Below, in pieces: positions 54,920 to 63,569 of a stretch of 64,000 nucleotides of DNA. Below the pieces are notes generated by a model. That model saw only the letters and a list, made by a program, of their open reading frames with translations. It was not told where the DNA came from and made no database searches. The stretch's first letter is position 1. Each line of letters begins with the position of its first letter. The stretch is from Desulfuribacillus alkaliarsenatis (lineage in GTDB: Bacteria; Bacillota; Bacilli; Desulfuribacillales; Desulfuribacillaceae): assembly GCF_001730225.1 (NCBI RefSeq), contig NZ_MIJE01000034.1, positions 1 to 64,000 of the forward strand, given 5' to 3'. The position numbers were made by a program, and so were the translations under genes.

Positions 54920-55660
54920 CATACCACAATGACTTAAAAAGTAGGGCAGCATCTTTCTCCACCAATACCAATCGTGGGTAACGTCATGGCCCCAAATATC
55001 TACCCAGGCAAAGATGTTTTTCTGCTCCAAAATACCTTTTAATGCATAGACATCCTTCAATGATTGCTCTTCCCAGTATCCTGCTCCCTGTCCAGTGGCA
55101 ATGACAATGCAGCCGCCACAGTATTTATTTAAATAATTAGCATCGGTTAGATTTGTTAGGTATGCTATCGGAGAATTAAAATAGATATCCTCATCTACGT
55201 AATCACCAACTGCAAAATCTAAACTATAAAGTCCACTTAAGGAAATCATGCTATCAAAGATATTTGGATAACGGAAGTAAAAATTAGCACTGTGATAGCC
55301 ACCCATGCCGCAGCCTGTTACCATAAAGCTACCATTGTGCGTACTATTATTCTGTATGAAAGGTACAATTTCTTTCATAATATATGAAACGTATTGCTTA
55401 TGTCTTGCTACTTTTTTTTGAGCTGATATATGCTTGTTTAACCACGATTGCTGGTCTACGCTGTCTAATGTATATAATTGTATTTGACCGTTAGCTATAT
55501 AGTCTTTACATGCATCTATAATGCCGAAGTTTTCAAAATCATAGAAGCGGCCATTTGTTGCAGGAAAAGCTAACACAGGCTTCCCAGAATCACCATAGAT
55601 TTTAAACTCCATTTTTTGGCCTAGTTCTTTGCTGTACCAAGCCTTATAATCAACTTTCAT
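54893..55660 (-). CDS. COG4947-type esterase-like protein lacking the nucleophilic serine
   Basis: A 255-residue alpha/beta-hydrolase-like protein with GGGAGGC before its ATG. The overall pattern, including LAFPATNGRFYDFENFGIID and the C-terminal GHDVTHDWYWWRKMLPYFL, matches the COG4947 esterase family. The nucleophile elbow, usually G-C-S-M-G, reads VTGCGMGGYHSANF, with Gly (GGC) for Ser. A single base change from AGC would do this. The C-terminal His and acidic residues are kept. It may be a non-hydrolytic relative or use another residue; the neighbouring Cys is also possible. Confidence 0.82.
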   Translation of the reverse strand: MKVDYKAWYSKELGQKMEFKIYGDSGKPVLAFPATNGRFYDFENFGIIDACKDYIANGQIQLYTLDSVDQQSWLNKHISAQKKVARHKQYVSYIMKEIVPFIQNNSTHNGSFMVTGCGMGGYHSANFYFRYPNIFDSMISLSGLYSLDFAVGDYVDEDIYFNSPIAYLTNLTDANYLNKYCGGCIVIATGQGAGYWEEQSLKDVYALKGILEQKNIFAWVDIWGHDVTHDWYWWRKMLPYFLSHCGMKKECRRTT

Positions 55661-55783
55661 ATATATCTGCCTCCCATACTTCTCTGAGTTAAAAACTTGA
55701 AGCTGGTAAATACTAGTCGTATAATTAATACATATGTCGCAGGGGCATATTATTTAATTAAAATATGCTAGGATGATGACACG

Positions 55784-56641
55784 ATGAAGGAAGCTCTATT
55801 TTATGAACGTGAATCCACATATGTTATATGTAAGCTGTGTCCGCATCATTGTCACCTTAAGGATACAAAGATTGGCAAATGTGGCATGCGCCAGAATAAT
55901 CAAGGCATACTATATTCCTTAAACTATGGCAAAATTGCAGCATTGCAGATTGACCCGATTGAGAAGAAGCCACTATATCAGTTCCTGCCAGGAACAAAAA
56001 CATTATCATTTGGCAGCTTTGGCTGTAACTTTACCTGTGTGTTCTGTCAAAATCATCATATCGCACAGGAGAAGGATATTAAGTCTATTGCTCCTACAAG
56101 CCATATGATACCTGAACAAATTGTTGGGTTGGCGCTCGAGTATGACACACCGTCTATTTCTTACACATACAATGAGCCGACTATTTTTTATGAATTTATG
56201 CTAGATACAGCGAAACTAGCAAAGGAAAAACAGCTAAGCAATGTAATAGTGTCCAATGGCTATATAGAAGAAGAGCCACTGAAGGAATTACTACCCTATA
56301 TTGACGCTGTGAATATTGACTTGAAAAGCTTTACTAATGATTGCTATACAGACTATATGGGTGGTATGCTAGAACCAGTCAAAAGGACAATTGAAATAGC
56401 AGCCAAACGAATTCATGTAGAGGTAACCACCCTCGTTGTGACAAAGATAAACGATAACATTGAGGAAATAGAAGAACTTGCTGCTTGGCTGGCATCGATA
56501 AGATCTGACATACCGTTACACCTATCAAGGTACTTCCCTAACTACAAATACGATGAACAAGCGACGGAGCTACAGCTAATGTATAAGGCTGAGCAAGTAG
56601 CAAAAAAACACCTGCAACACGTTTATCTTGGAAACATGTAA
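55784..56641 (+). CDS. amrS: AmmeMemoRadiSam system radical SAM enzyme
   Basis: A 285-residue radical SAM protein. The N-terminal CKLCPHHCHLKDTKIGKCGM cysteine pattern is followed by the radical SAM cluster motif CNFTCVFC at about residue 80 and the SYTYNEPTIFYEF block. These are diagnostic of AmrS, the radical SAM partner of Memo and AMMECR1 proteins. Length is at the short end of the family. The reaction of the system is not established. The gene is followed 33 bases later by the fused Memo/AMMECR1 gene. Confidence 0.92.
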   Translation: MKEALFYERESTYVICKLCPHHCHLKDTKIGKCGMRQNNQGILYSLNYGKIAALQIDPIEKKPLYQFLPGTKTLSFGSFGCNFTCVFCQNHHIAQEKDIKSIAPTSHMIPEQIVGLALEYDTPSISYTYNEPTIFYEFMLDTAKLAKEKQLSNVIVSNGYIEEEPLKELLPYIDAVNIDLKSFTNDCYTDYMGGMLEPVKRTIEIAAKRIHVEVTTLVVTKINDNIEEIEELAAWLASIRSDIPLHLSRYFPNYKYDEQATELQLMYKAEQVAKKHLQHVYLGNM

Positions 56642-56674
56642 CACTATATTGATTTTAAAAGGAGTTATTAAATC

Positions 56675-58111
56675 ATGAGTAAATACTTAGGTGCAGTAGT
56701 TGTGCCACACCCACCTATAATTGTGCCAGAAATCGGCAAAGGCAAAGAAAAAGAAGCTCAGATAACCGTAGATGGTCTTGTCGGTATTGCTAAACATATT
56801 AGTGTCTTAAAGCCTCAAGTAATTATATGTATTACACCCCACGGAAATGTATTTTCTGATGGAATTTGTGTATTAGATAAGGCAGAGCTATCAGGTAGCT
56901 TTGCGAACTTCGGAAACCCAGATTTGAAATTAACTAAAGCTGTAAATCAGCCGTTTTTAGCTACGATTAAAAGCACGTTTCAAGCTGAACAGATTCCTAG
57001 CGTATTCATGGATGAGAAAAACGCCCAGCAATATCAGGTGAGCACAGAGCTCGACCACGGCTGTCTAGTGCCGCTATACTATATTGACCGTGAGTATACT
57101 AATTATGAAATCGTACATATTACTGTTGGTAAAATGAGTACTAAAGAGTTATATGAAGTAGGTATGGCCCTTAGGACGGCAATCGATAATGCAGGAATCC
57201 CAACAGTTGTCATGGCCAGTGGAGATTTATCCCATACACTTAAGGAAGACGGACCCTATGGATATGAGCCAGCTGGGCCTGAGTTTGATAATAAAATTGT
57301 GGAAGCTTTTAGATCCAATGAGCTCCAAAAAATATTCTCAATTTCAGAGGATGTAATAGAGCCTGCAGCCACCTGCGCCATGGAGTCGATTGTAATAACC
57401 CTAGGTTTGTTCGAAGGGAAGAAAGTTGATGCACATGTGCTTTCCTATGAAGGGCCCTTTGGTGTTGGCTATATGAATGCTATCTTATCAGGTGCTGACA
57501 TTCAAAGTGACAGCATATTACAGGTAATAGAGCAGGGGATAGAGGAGCGCTATAATGCGCGTAAAAAGTCCGAGGATGACTATGTACAGTTTGCGAGAGC
57601 TGTCATTACGGAGTGGGTACATAATAAACAAGAACTAGATTGGTCTATCTATAAAGAGCTTATTAAAGACGAAAAAATTGTCAAACGCTTAGAGCAGGAG
57701 CAGGCTGGAGTCTTTGTATCGATACATAAGCAGGGGCAGCTTCGAGGCTGTATCGGTACGATTGAGCCAACGTCGGTTAAGCTAGCAGATGAAATGATTC
57801 GTAATGCAATCGCAGCTGCCTCGGAGGATCCGCGCTTTGCGCCAGTAAAGCCCCAGGAGCTACAGCTATTAGACATTAAAGTGGACATTCTGCATCCGCC
57901 TGAGGCAATAGATAGAAAAAGCCAGTTAGATATTGAACGCTATGGGGTTATCGTAGAATCAGGAGACAAGCGGGGATTATTATTGCCTAATATAGATGGT
58001 ATTAACAGCATCGAGGAGCAGGTAGCAATAGCTCGCCAAAAAGCTGGTATTGCTGCTGATGAGCGGGTGAAGATGTACCGTTTCGAGGTCGAACGACACG
58101 AAGCAAAATGA
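56675..58111 (+). CDS. AmmeMemoRadiSam Memo-like and AMMECR1 fusion protein
   Basis: A 478-residue protein with two domains. Residues about 1-270 are Memo-like, related to class III extradiol dioxygenases (VVPHPPIIVPEIG, ITPHGNVFSDG, VVMASGDLSHTL keep metal-binding histidines). Residues about 295-475 are AMMECR1-like (GVFVSIHKQGQLRGCIGTIE). Fusion of the two is common in Firmicutes. With amrS just upstream it forms a complete AmmeMemoRadiSam set. GGAG (56660s) precedes the ATG. The function is unknown, but conserved across domains of life. Confidence 0.9.
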   Translation: MSKYLGAVVVPHPPIIVPEIGKGKEKEAQITVDGLVGIAKHISVLKPQVIICITPHGNVFSDGICVLDKAELSGSFANFGNPDLKLTKAVNQPFLATIKSTFQAEQIPSVFMDEKNAQQYQVSTELDHGCLVPLYYIDREYTNYEIVHITVGKMSTKELYEVGMALRTAIDNAGIPTVVMASGDLSHTLKEDGPYGYEPAGPEFDNKIVEAFRSNELQKIFSISEDVIEPAATCAMESIVITLGLFEGKKVDAHVLSYEGPFGVGYMNAILSGADIQSDSILQVIEQGIEERYNARKKSEDDYVQFARAVITEWVHNKQELDWSIYKELIKDEKIVKRLEQEQAGVFVSIHKQGQLRGCIGTIEPTSVKLADEMIRNAIAAASEDPRFAPVKPQELQLLDIKVDILHPPEAIDRKSQLDIERYGVIVESGDKRGLLLPNIDGINSIEEQVAIARQKAGIAADERVKMYRFEVERHEAK

Positions 58112-58137
58112 TTTTTGACGATTAAGGGGGCAATCTA

Positions 58138-58317
58138 ATGGGAGATAAGAAAAAGTCTATGCAGGATAAGGTCTTGTGTAAGCTATGTAAAGATGATTGT
58201 ATAAAGAAATGCCTCGAAGAATATGTAGAGCTTGTAAACGATCCGAAGTATATATGCAAGAAATGTGGTAGGCTGGCAAATAAACAAAAAAATCTATGTA
58301 AGCCAGTGAAAATTTAA
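58138..58317 (+). CDS. Small Cys-rich protein downstream of the Memo/AMMECR1 gene
   Basis: A 59-residue frame with ATG 58138, seven bases after AAGGGGGC, ending TAA at 58315. It is very basic and has seven cysteines: CKLCKDDC, then CLEE, then CKKC and a final CKP, a pattern that could hold a zinc ion or an iron-sulfur cluster. The gap to the fused Memo/AMMECR1 gene is 26 bases and to the patatin gene 18 bases, so it is in the same transcript. I recognise no family. Confidence 0.75.
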   Translation: MGDKKKSMQDKVLCKLCKDDCIKKCLEEYVELVNDPKYICKKCGRLANKQKNLCKPVKI

Positions 58318-58335
58318 ATATTGCAGGTGGAGATA

Positions 58336-59196
58336 TTGACAACTGGATTAGTTTTAGAAGGCGGTGGACTCCGCTGCGTATTTACGGGTGGAGTTCTAGA
58401 ATATTTTATGGAGCAAAGCTTTTATGTGTCATATGTAATTGGTGTGTCCGCAGGTGCCTGCAGTGGCACTTCGTATGTATCTAGACAGCGGGGCAGGAAC
58501 AAGCAGGTTACCATTGGCTATGTTCGAGATCCACGCTATATAAGCTATTTGAGTTTTTTGCGTGGTAAAGGGCTGCTAGGAATGGATTTCCTATTTGATG
58601 AAATCCCGAATAAGCTTGTACCACTAGACAGACTAGCGTTGAAAAGCGCCGTAGAGAAAATGATTGTCGTCGCAACAGATTGTGAGACTGGCAACGCCGT
58701 TTATTTCGATAAAGACGTATGCTCGAACTATGATGAAGCAGTACGTGCATCTAGTAGCTTACCCTTTGTTACTCCTAGCGTTGAGCTAGATGGAATGATT
58801 TTAGTAGATGGTGGTGTAGCTGACTCGATACCGATTCGGAAATCGATTGCAGATGGCAATCAGAAAAACATCATCATTTTAACAAGGGAACGGGGCTATC
58901 GTAAGCCAGTACGGCAATCTAGCTCTATCAAGAAATGGCTAATAAAACGATATTATCATAACTATCCAAACCTTATTAAAGCACTGGAATTAAGGAACCA
59001 ACGGTACAATGAAACATTGGACTATATAGAAGAACTGGAAAAGCAGGGTAAGGTACTTATTATTCAACCTAAAGCACCAGTAACAGTAAATCGCTTAGAT
59101 AAAGACACGAACAAGCTAGAAGAATTTTATCTGCAGGGGTACAAGCAGGCAGCGAATAGGTTCCAGGAAATTGTAGATTTCACGCGAAGCATATGA
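58336..59196 (+). CDS. Patatin-like phospholipase
   Basis: TTG 58336 follows AGGTGG by five bases, giving the usual start MTTGLVLEGGGLR. The 286-residue protein has the oxyanion GGGLRCVFTGG, the nucleophile GVSAGACSG (Ser about residue 44) and the dyad Asp in LVDGGVADSIP. It should hydrolyse acyl chains of phospholipids, most like the YjjU subgroup. It is in the operon of the Cys-rich gene. Confidence 0.9.
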   Translation: MTTGLVLEGGGLRCVFTGGVLEYFMEQSFYVSYVIGVSAGACSGTSYVSRQRGRNKQVTIGYVRDPRYISYLSFLRGKGLLGMDFLFDEIPNKLVPLDRLALKSAVEKMIVVATDCETGNAVYFDKDVCSNYDEAVRASSSLPFVTPSVELDGMILVDGGVADSIPIRKSIADGNQKNIIILTRERGYRKPVRQSSSIKKWLIKRYYHNYPNLIKALELRNQRYNETLDYIEELEKQGKVLIIQPKAPVTVNRLDKDTNKLEEFYLQGYKQAANRFQEIVDFTRSI

Positions 59197-59310
59197 TTTA
59201 TTGACAGATTAAGTGCTGCTACTAGATAATGTTATTAATGATAGACCAACAATACTAGATTAACAATACTAGACAATGTTTAGTATTCAGATAATAAGGA
59301 GGAGACTACT

Positions 59311-59814
59311 ATGTTAAGAGACCTATTACTATTAAGCAGAGAGCAAAGATTAAAGGAGCAAAAAAGGGAAGCCTGCAAGAATATGACTATGGGAGTTACA
59401 ATTGGACTTGCCGTTGGTACGCTTGTAGGAGTGTTATTTGCACCTAAGGCTGGCAAAGAGACACGTGAAGAGATAGCTCTAAAAGCAAAAGAAGCATCTG
59501 AGCTAACAAAAGAACAAATACAAGAAGCAAAAGAGAAGTTGATGGAATATGTTGAAGAGCAAAAAGAAAAGATATCTACGATGACAGATGAGCAAAGAGC
59601 AAAGCTTTTGGCACTTAAAGCTGAAAAATTAATTCAAATTGCTGGAACATCCGATGCGGCTGCAGAAATTGTAGAAGAAGTAGCTGAAAAAACAGCTGGT
59701 AAAGCTGGCAAAGCAGCTGAGAAAGTAGCTAGTTATGCTGGGAAGGTTTCAGATATGGCAAAGGAAGAAGCTGCTACAGCTAAAGAAGAAGCTAAGGCAT
59801 CAAATAAAAAATAA
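59311..59814 (+). CDS. YtxH-domain protein
   Basis: A 167-residue protein. YtxH signature NMTMGVTIGLAVGTLVGVLF, then APKAGKETREEI (about residues 24-55), is followed by a long charged helix rich in K, E and A (VAEKTAGKAGKAAEKV), including late-embryogenesis-like 11-residue periodicity. Such proteins accumulate under stress in bacilli. A DUF948-type gene follows 48 bases later, as in the ytxG-ytxH arrangement. GGAGGAG precedes the ATG. Confidence 0.85.
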   Translation: MLRDLLLLSREQRLKEQKREACKNMTMGVTIGLAVGTLVGVLFAPKAGKETREEIALKAKEASELTKEQIQEAKEKLMEYVEEQKEKISTMTDEQRAKLLALKAEKLIQIAGTSDAAAEIVEEVAEKTAGKAGKAAEKVASYAGKVSDMAKEEAATAKEEAKASNKK

Positions 59815-59862
59815 TAATAAACGAAACAGAAAATAACAAGCATTACAAGTAGGGGGACTTTT

Positions 59863-60240
59863 ATGGAAATTACTATATCACTATCGACATTAGGCTATTT
59901 TATATTATTTGCACTACTGGCTGTGTTCATGGTCTACGCTATAATAGTTTTATATCGAGTGAGTCAGGTAATGAAACAAGCAGAAGCGGTGTTAGATAAG
60001 AACACAGAGAACATTAATCGAATTCTCGAGACAGCTCCAGAAATCCTTGAGAATATCAATGATACTACGGATTTGATACTACATAGTGTCAATAAAGCTG
60101 ACTCAGCAATTGACTCAATCGGTACAAGCTTAACGGAAACAGCAGCGACTATCCGTGAAGGAACTTCAGAAGCAGCAAGTTACATACATGTAATAACAGA
60201 GATTGTCGGCTTAATTAAAGCGCTTTTCGGTAAAAAGTAA
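59863..60240 (+). CDS. DUF948-like membrane protein
   Basis: A 125-residue protein with one N-terminal membrane helix (about 8-30) and a coiled coil extending into the cytoplasm, ending in a second weakly hydrophobic stretch (EIVGLIKALFGKK). Pattern and location next to a YtxH gene fit DUF948 (YtxG-type) general stress proteins. AGGGGG precedes the ATG. A terminator follows, so the two genes form one stress-type operon. Confidence 0.78.
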   Translation: MEITISLSTLGYFILFALLAVFMVYAIIVLYRVSQVMKQAEAVLDKNTENINRILETAPEILENINDTTDLILHSVNKADSAIDSIGTSLTETAATIREGTSEAASYIHVITEIVGLIKALFGKK

Positions 60241-60270
60241 AACGATTAACAAAATGCCTATGATGATGGA

Positions 60271-60299
60271 ACAGGAAGCTCGTGAGCTTCCTGTTTTTG
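60271..60299 (+). terminator. Intrinsic terminator after the YtxH/DUF948 pair
   Basis: ACAGGAAGCT (60271-60280) and AGCTTCCTGT (60285-60294) form a 10-bp stem with a CGTG loop, followed by TTTTG. Confidence 0.9.
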
Positions 60300-60431
60300 T
60301 ATAACCGAATCCAATTAAATTAATTTAGCAGATAACTAGTAACTGTTATATAATAGTATTATCATTAAGAGTAGTATAAATAATGCTTAATCTAGCACTA
60401 ATCATTAACGCTTAATGGGAGAGGGTCAAAA

Positions 60432-62087
60432 TTGTTCGATGCAATATTAATAATTTCAGCAGAGCGAGTAGCATTGCTCCTAATTTTAATATATATACTC
60501 ACGAATATTCCTAGGATTAGACAGCTAATAACTGAACAGGACACTAGCTGGAAAGCTAATGTTATATGTGCTTTGGTCATAGTTACCATTGGCATCATCG
60601 GTAATCATATGAGTATAATAGTTGTAAACTATCAGTCGTTTTTAGTTCCCATATCGATTATAGCTGTTTTTTTAGCAGGAGCTTTAATCAGTACAAAGGT
60701 TTTTCTGCTAATTGTATTGATAATAGCTTTACATTTGCTATTTATTACTTGGGGTCAAGTAGTAGGAGTGATTGCTAGTTTTACGTTTGTAATGCTGGGG
60801 TTTGGCATCGGTTCTGCTAGAATACGTTTAGAGCGTGAACAAATATTAACTCCGTTATATTCACTGAGTATAGGAGTGATTTCAGCTTCTATGTACGCTA
60901 GTATAATGTTGGTGTGGCGCATGCAAGAAACCCCTTTGGTACAAATAGCTATAAATGAGTTTGTGCCAATAGTAGCTGTAATTAGTGCTGCAATTATGGT
61001 TTTAGCAAATATGTTAAGGATGACTATACATGATAAGGAACAGGAGGTTGCGGTACAAACTGGTAGGGCCTTCGATATTTCCGAAAAGGTACTAGGTTAT
61101 TTTAAGGAAGGGTTAAATCATATAACGGCAAAGGCTTTAGGCGAAATGCTTATTAAGGAGCTACATGCTGAAGCAGTAGCCATTGTTGATAGTAATGAGA
61201 TAATAGCCAAGGCTGGTGATAATACGGTCTTATACACTATAGAGACAACGAAGAATTTTATGGAGCTTAAAGATGCTACAAATATCGTAATACCATATCA
61301 TCGTTCGACGCAGAAGTCTGGATATATTATTATATATTTTAAGAGACCTAATCAAATACGAACTACAGAACTTGTACTTGCTGAAGGCTTAGGCAAGCTG
61401 ATTTCCTATCAGTTGAGTCTAGTAGAAACCGAGAAATTAAGGGTTCTACTTAAGGACACGGAAGTGCGTTCGCTACAAGCGCAAATAAATCCGCACTTTT
61501 TATTTAATACCCTGAATACAATTGTCACACTCATTCGGACAAAGCCTGATGAGGCTAGGAATGTGATGGTTCATTTGGCAAACTTTATGAGAATGAATTT
61601 AAAACTTATGGCTGCACCATTGGTATCATTAGAGCAGGAGCTCTGCCTGCTAGAATCATATATTAAAATTATCAGAGTTCGCTTTTCAGAGAGGCTAACA
61701 ATTAACCTCGATATTGATGACAATCTCTACCATTTCAAATTACCGCCAGCCACCATACAACCCTTAGTAGAAAATAGTATTCAACATGGGTTACAGAAGG
61801 TGCCGAAAAACGGAAGAGTAGTAATTACTATTGATAAAGTAGAATACGGGGTAAGGGTTAGTATTAAGGACAATGGTACAGGGATACCAGAAGAACGGCT
61901 AGAAACACTAGCTAAACAACAAATCACAAGCCGCAAAGGAAATGGTATTGGTGTTTATAATGTAAATCAGCGCTTAATTTCATTGTTAGGAGAAACATCC
62001 CAGCTCCATATAAAAAATCTAGCAGAGGGTGGTTGTGAGGTTTCATTCTTCCTACCTGATAGACAGCCTGAAAGGAGTAATTATTAG
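60432..62087 (+). CDS. LytS/BtsS-type sensor histidine kinase
   Basis: A 551-residue protein. Six to seven membrane segments (about 5-205) of the 5TM-LYT type, a GAF-like region (about 215-330), and a His kinase core: phospho-acceptor in NPHFLFNTLNTI (His about residue 360), N-box QPLVENSIQHGL and GNGIGVYNVNQRL. TTG 60432 lies behind GGGAGAGG. It pairs with the LytTR regulator gene that follows one base after its stop. BtsS and LytS family members often sense pyruvate or other small carboxylates, fitting the symporter gene downstream. Confidence 0.92.
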   Translation: MFDAILIISAERVALLLILIYILTNIPRIRQLITEQDTSWKANVICALVIVTIGIIGNHMSIIVVNYQSFLVPISIIAVFLAGALISTKVFLLIVLIIALHLLFITWGQVVGVIASFTFVMLGFGIGSARIRLEREQILTPLYSLSIGVISASMYASIMLVWRMQETPLVQIAINEFVPIVAVISAAIMVLANMLRMTIHDKEQEVAVQTGRAFDISEKVLGYFKEGLNHITAKALGEMLIKELHAEAVAIVDSNEIIAKAGDNTVLYTIETTKNFMELKDATNIVIPYHRSTQKSGYIIIYFKRPNQIRTTELVLAEGLGKLISYQLSLVETEKLRVLLKDTEVRSLQAQINPHFLFNTLNTIVTLIRTKPDEARNVMVHLANFMRMNLKLMAAPLVSLEQELCLLESYIKIIRVRFSERLTINLDIDDNLYHFKLPPATIQPLVENSIQHGLQKVPKNGRVVITIDKVEYGVRVSIKDNGTGIPEERLETLAKQQITSRKGNGIGVYNVNQRLISLLGETSQLHIKNLAEGGCEVSFFLPDRQPERSNY

Positions 62088-62088
62088 T

Positions 62089-62811
62089 ATGATACGGGTG
62101 ATGATTGCTGAAGATGAAGTATTTGCAAGGGAAGAGTTAGAGTTTTTACTGATGAAGGAAAAGGATATTACCATTGTTGGTAGCGTAACTAATGGTAGAG
62201 AACTGTTGGAGCAGTATCCTAAGCTTAAGCCAGAGTTAATTTTTTTAGATATAGAAATGCCTGAGATTCAAGGAACTGAAGCTGCCAAACAATTAATGGA
62301 GCAGCTTACACCGCCATGTATCATATTTACGACGGCTTACGAAGACTATGCAGTCGAAGCCTTTGGTGTTAATGCCGTAGATTATCTATTAAAGCCTTAC
62401 GATGAAGAACGTTTTCAGCAAGCTCTCGCTAGGGTTCGCAAGTTAATTGCTAATAGAGGGAGTGCGACAAGCAAAAAGATTTCCAACCTGTTAATTGAGG
62501 AAGGCGACAAAATCGTAGTTGTAAAACCTGAGGATATTTATTATGCAGTTAAAGAAGACCGTATGGTAATCATTTATACTGGCTCTAGAATAATTCAAAC
62601 AAAACAATCGCTACAGGAGCTAGAGGAAAAATTGGTAGGGTATCCTTTCGTGCGCTCCCACCGAAGCTATTTAGTAAACCTCTCCTACGTTAAAGAAGTT
62701 GAAACATGGTTTAATGGAACATATAACATAATCCTGCGGGGAAAAGAAGACACGAAAATTCCAGTTAGTAGAGCTGCAGCAAAGGATGTACTTCAACAAC
62801 TTCAGATGTAA
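62089..62811 (+). CDS. LytTR response regulator
   Basis: ATG 62089 is chosen; AAGGAG (62072-62077) is 11 bases upstream and longer frames lie in the kinase gene. The 240-residue protein has a receiver domain (IAEDEVFAREE, phosphorylated Asp in IFLDIEMPEIQG, TTAYEDYAVEA, LKPYDEERF) and a C-terminal LytTR domain (VRSHRSYLVNLSYVKEVE). LytTR proteins bind direct repeats and often activate a carboxylate transporter next door. Here the next genes encode a symporter. Confidence 0.92.
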   Translation: MIRVMIAEDEVFAREELEFLLMKEKDITIVGSVTNGRELLEQYPKLKPELIFLDIEMPEIQGTEAAKQLMEQLTPPCIIFTTAYEDYAVEAFGVNAVDYLLKPYDEERFQQALARVRKLIANRGSATSKKISNLLIEEGDKIVVVKPEDIYYAVKEDRMVIIYTGSRIIQTKQSLQELEEKLVGYPFVRSHRSYLVNLSYVKEVETWFNGTYNIILRGKEDTKIPVSRAAAKDVLQQLQM

Positions 62812-62834
62812 CTTTTGATGTTGCTTTTTATGAG

Positions 62835-62865
62835 AAAACCAGGACCATTCGGTTCTGGTTTTTTG
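62835..62865 (+). terminator. Intrinsic terminator after the LytTR gene
   Basis: AAAACCAG (62835-62842) and CTGGTTTT (62855-62862) pair around an ACC/GGT inner stem, followed by TTTT. Confidence 0.85.
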
Positions 62866-62884
62866 CATTTCAATCATAGATCTC

Positions 62885-62938
62885 TACCGTTCACTCAAAT
62901 ATCTGCACAAAAACGTAAAAACAGTGTATTGTTATAGT
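62885..62938 (+). promoter_or_regulatory. Possible activator site and extended -10 promoter of the symporter operon
   Basis: TGTTATAGT at 62930-62938 fits an extended -10 box. About 40 bases upstream TACCGTTCAC (62885-62894) resembles the ACC-R-TTCA half-site reported for BtsR-type LytTR regulators. A second half-site at the expected spacing is not convincing. Confidence 0.3.
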
Positions 62939-62997
62939 ACAGAAAAAGAAAAGAGCATCTGTATATAGAACAAAGATTTCTGAAGGAGGAGATTATC

Positions 62998-63177
62998 ATA
63001 TTACCATACTTGTTTGTCTCTATAGCAATTATTTGTCTGTATTTTGCGATTAGGAAACAAAAACCACTGCTATTAACTGTACCTTTCTTTACAATGTTTG
63101 TCTATGTGATAGCACAGATTGCCATGGTACCATTAGGATTTTTTGAAACTATACAGTTAATTCTTAGTCTTAAGTAA
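62998..63177 (+). CDS. 59-residue membrane protein with apparent non-standard start codon
   Basis: A strong AAGGAGG (62983-62989) is followed by an open frame with no ATG, GTG or TTG at usable distance. The codons at the right spacing are ATC (62995) and ATA (62998). The frame reads LPYLFVSIAIICLYFAIRKQ and on to QLILSLK, ending TAA at 63175, and predicts two membrane helices. The only standard in-frame start nearby is TTG 63010, 20 bases from the site. It lies upstream of the DUF485/symporter pair and is probably co-transcribed. Confidence 0.55.
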   Translation: MLPYLFVSIAIICLYFAIRKQKPLLLTVPFFTMFVYVIAQIAMVPLGFFETIQLILSLK

Positions 63178-63246
63178 TCTTAAGTAAGTAATTAAGGGTA
63201 TCTAGAGTCTATTAAACAAAGCAATAATTATGAGAGGAGAATGGCA

Positions 63247-63549
63247 ATGAAAAAAATTGATAAGGCAGTTGCTGACGCTTATTTTAACAAGCGAGTTAGG
63301 AATATTGTTGTATATTTAACGCTTTGGTTTATAGTATCTTTTGGAGTTGTAATGTTTGCTCAGCCGCTATCGAATTTCACAGTAAACGGCATGCCGTTTC
63401 ACTACTTTATGGGGGCTCAAGGATCACTGATTGTCTTTATCATACTGCTGTTTGTTAACGCAATTCAAAGTGACAAGATTGATAAAGAGTTTGGCATCGA
63501 TGAAGATGAGAATGAGCGCTTAAGCTCTGGAAAATCAATAGATCACTAA
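63247..63549 (+). CDS. DUF485 membrane protein
   Basis: ATG 63247 is preferred: GAGGAG (63234-63239) lies seven bases away; ATG 63241 is too close. The 100-residue protein has two membrane helices (about 20-42 and 58-80) and a charged C-terminus. DUF485 proteins are almost always encoded just before acetate- or pyruvate-type symporters, as here, and are thought to assist them. The symporter gene begins 20 bases later. Confidence 0.9.
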   Translation: MKKIDKAVADAYFNKRVRNIVVYLTLWFIVSFGVVMFAQPLSNFTVNGMPFHYFMGAQGSLIVFIILLFVNAIQSDKIDKEFGIDEDENERLSSGKSIDH

Positions 63550-63569
63550 GATAAAAGGAGGGGAAGACT

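Noticed and set aside
63161-63190. Direct repeat TCTTAAGTAA at the end of the small ORF
   Set aside because: Only two adjacent copies in AT-rich DNA; not distinguishable from chance or slippage.
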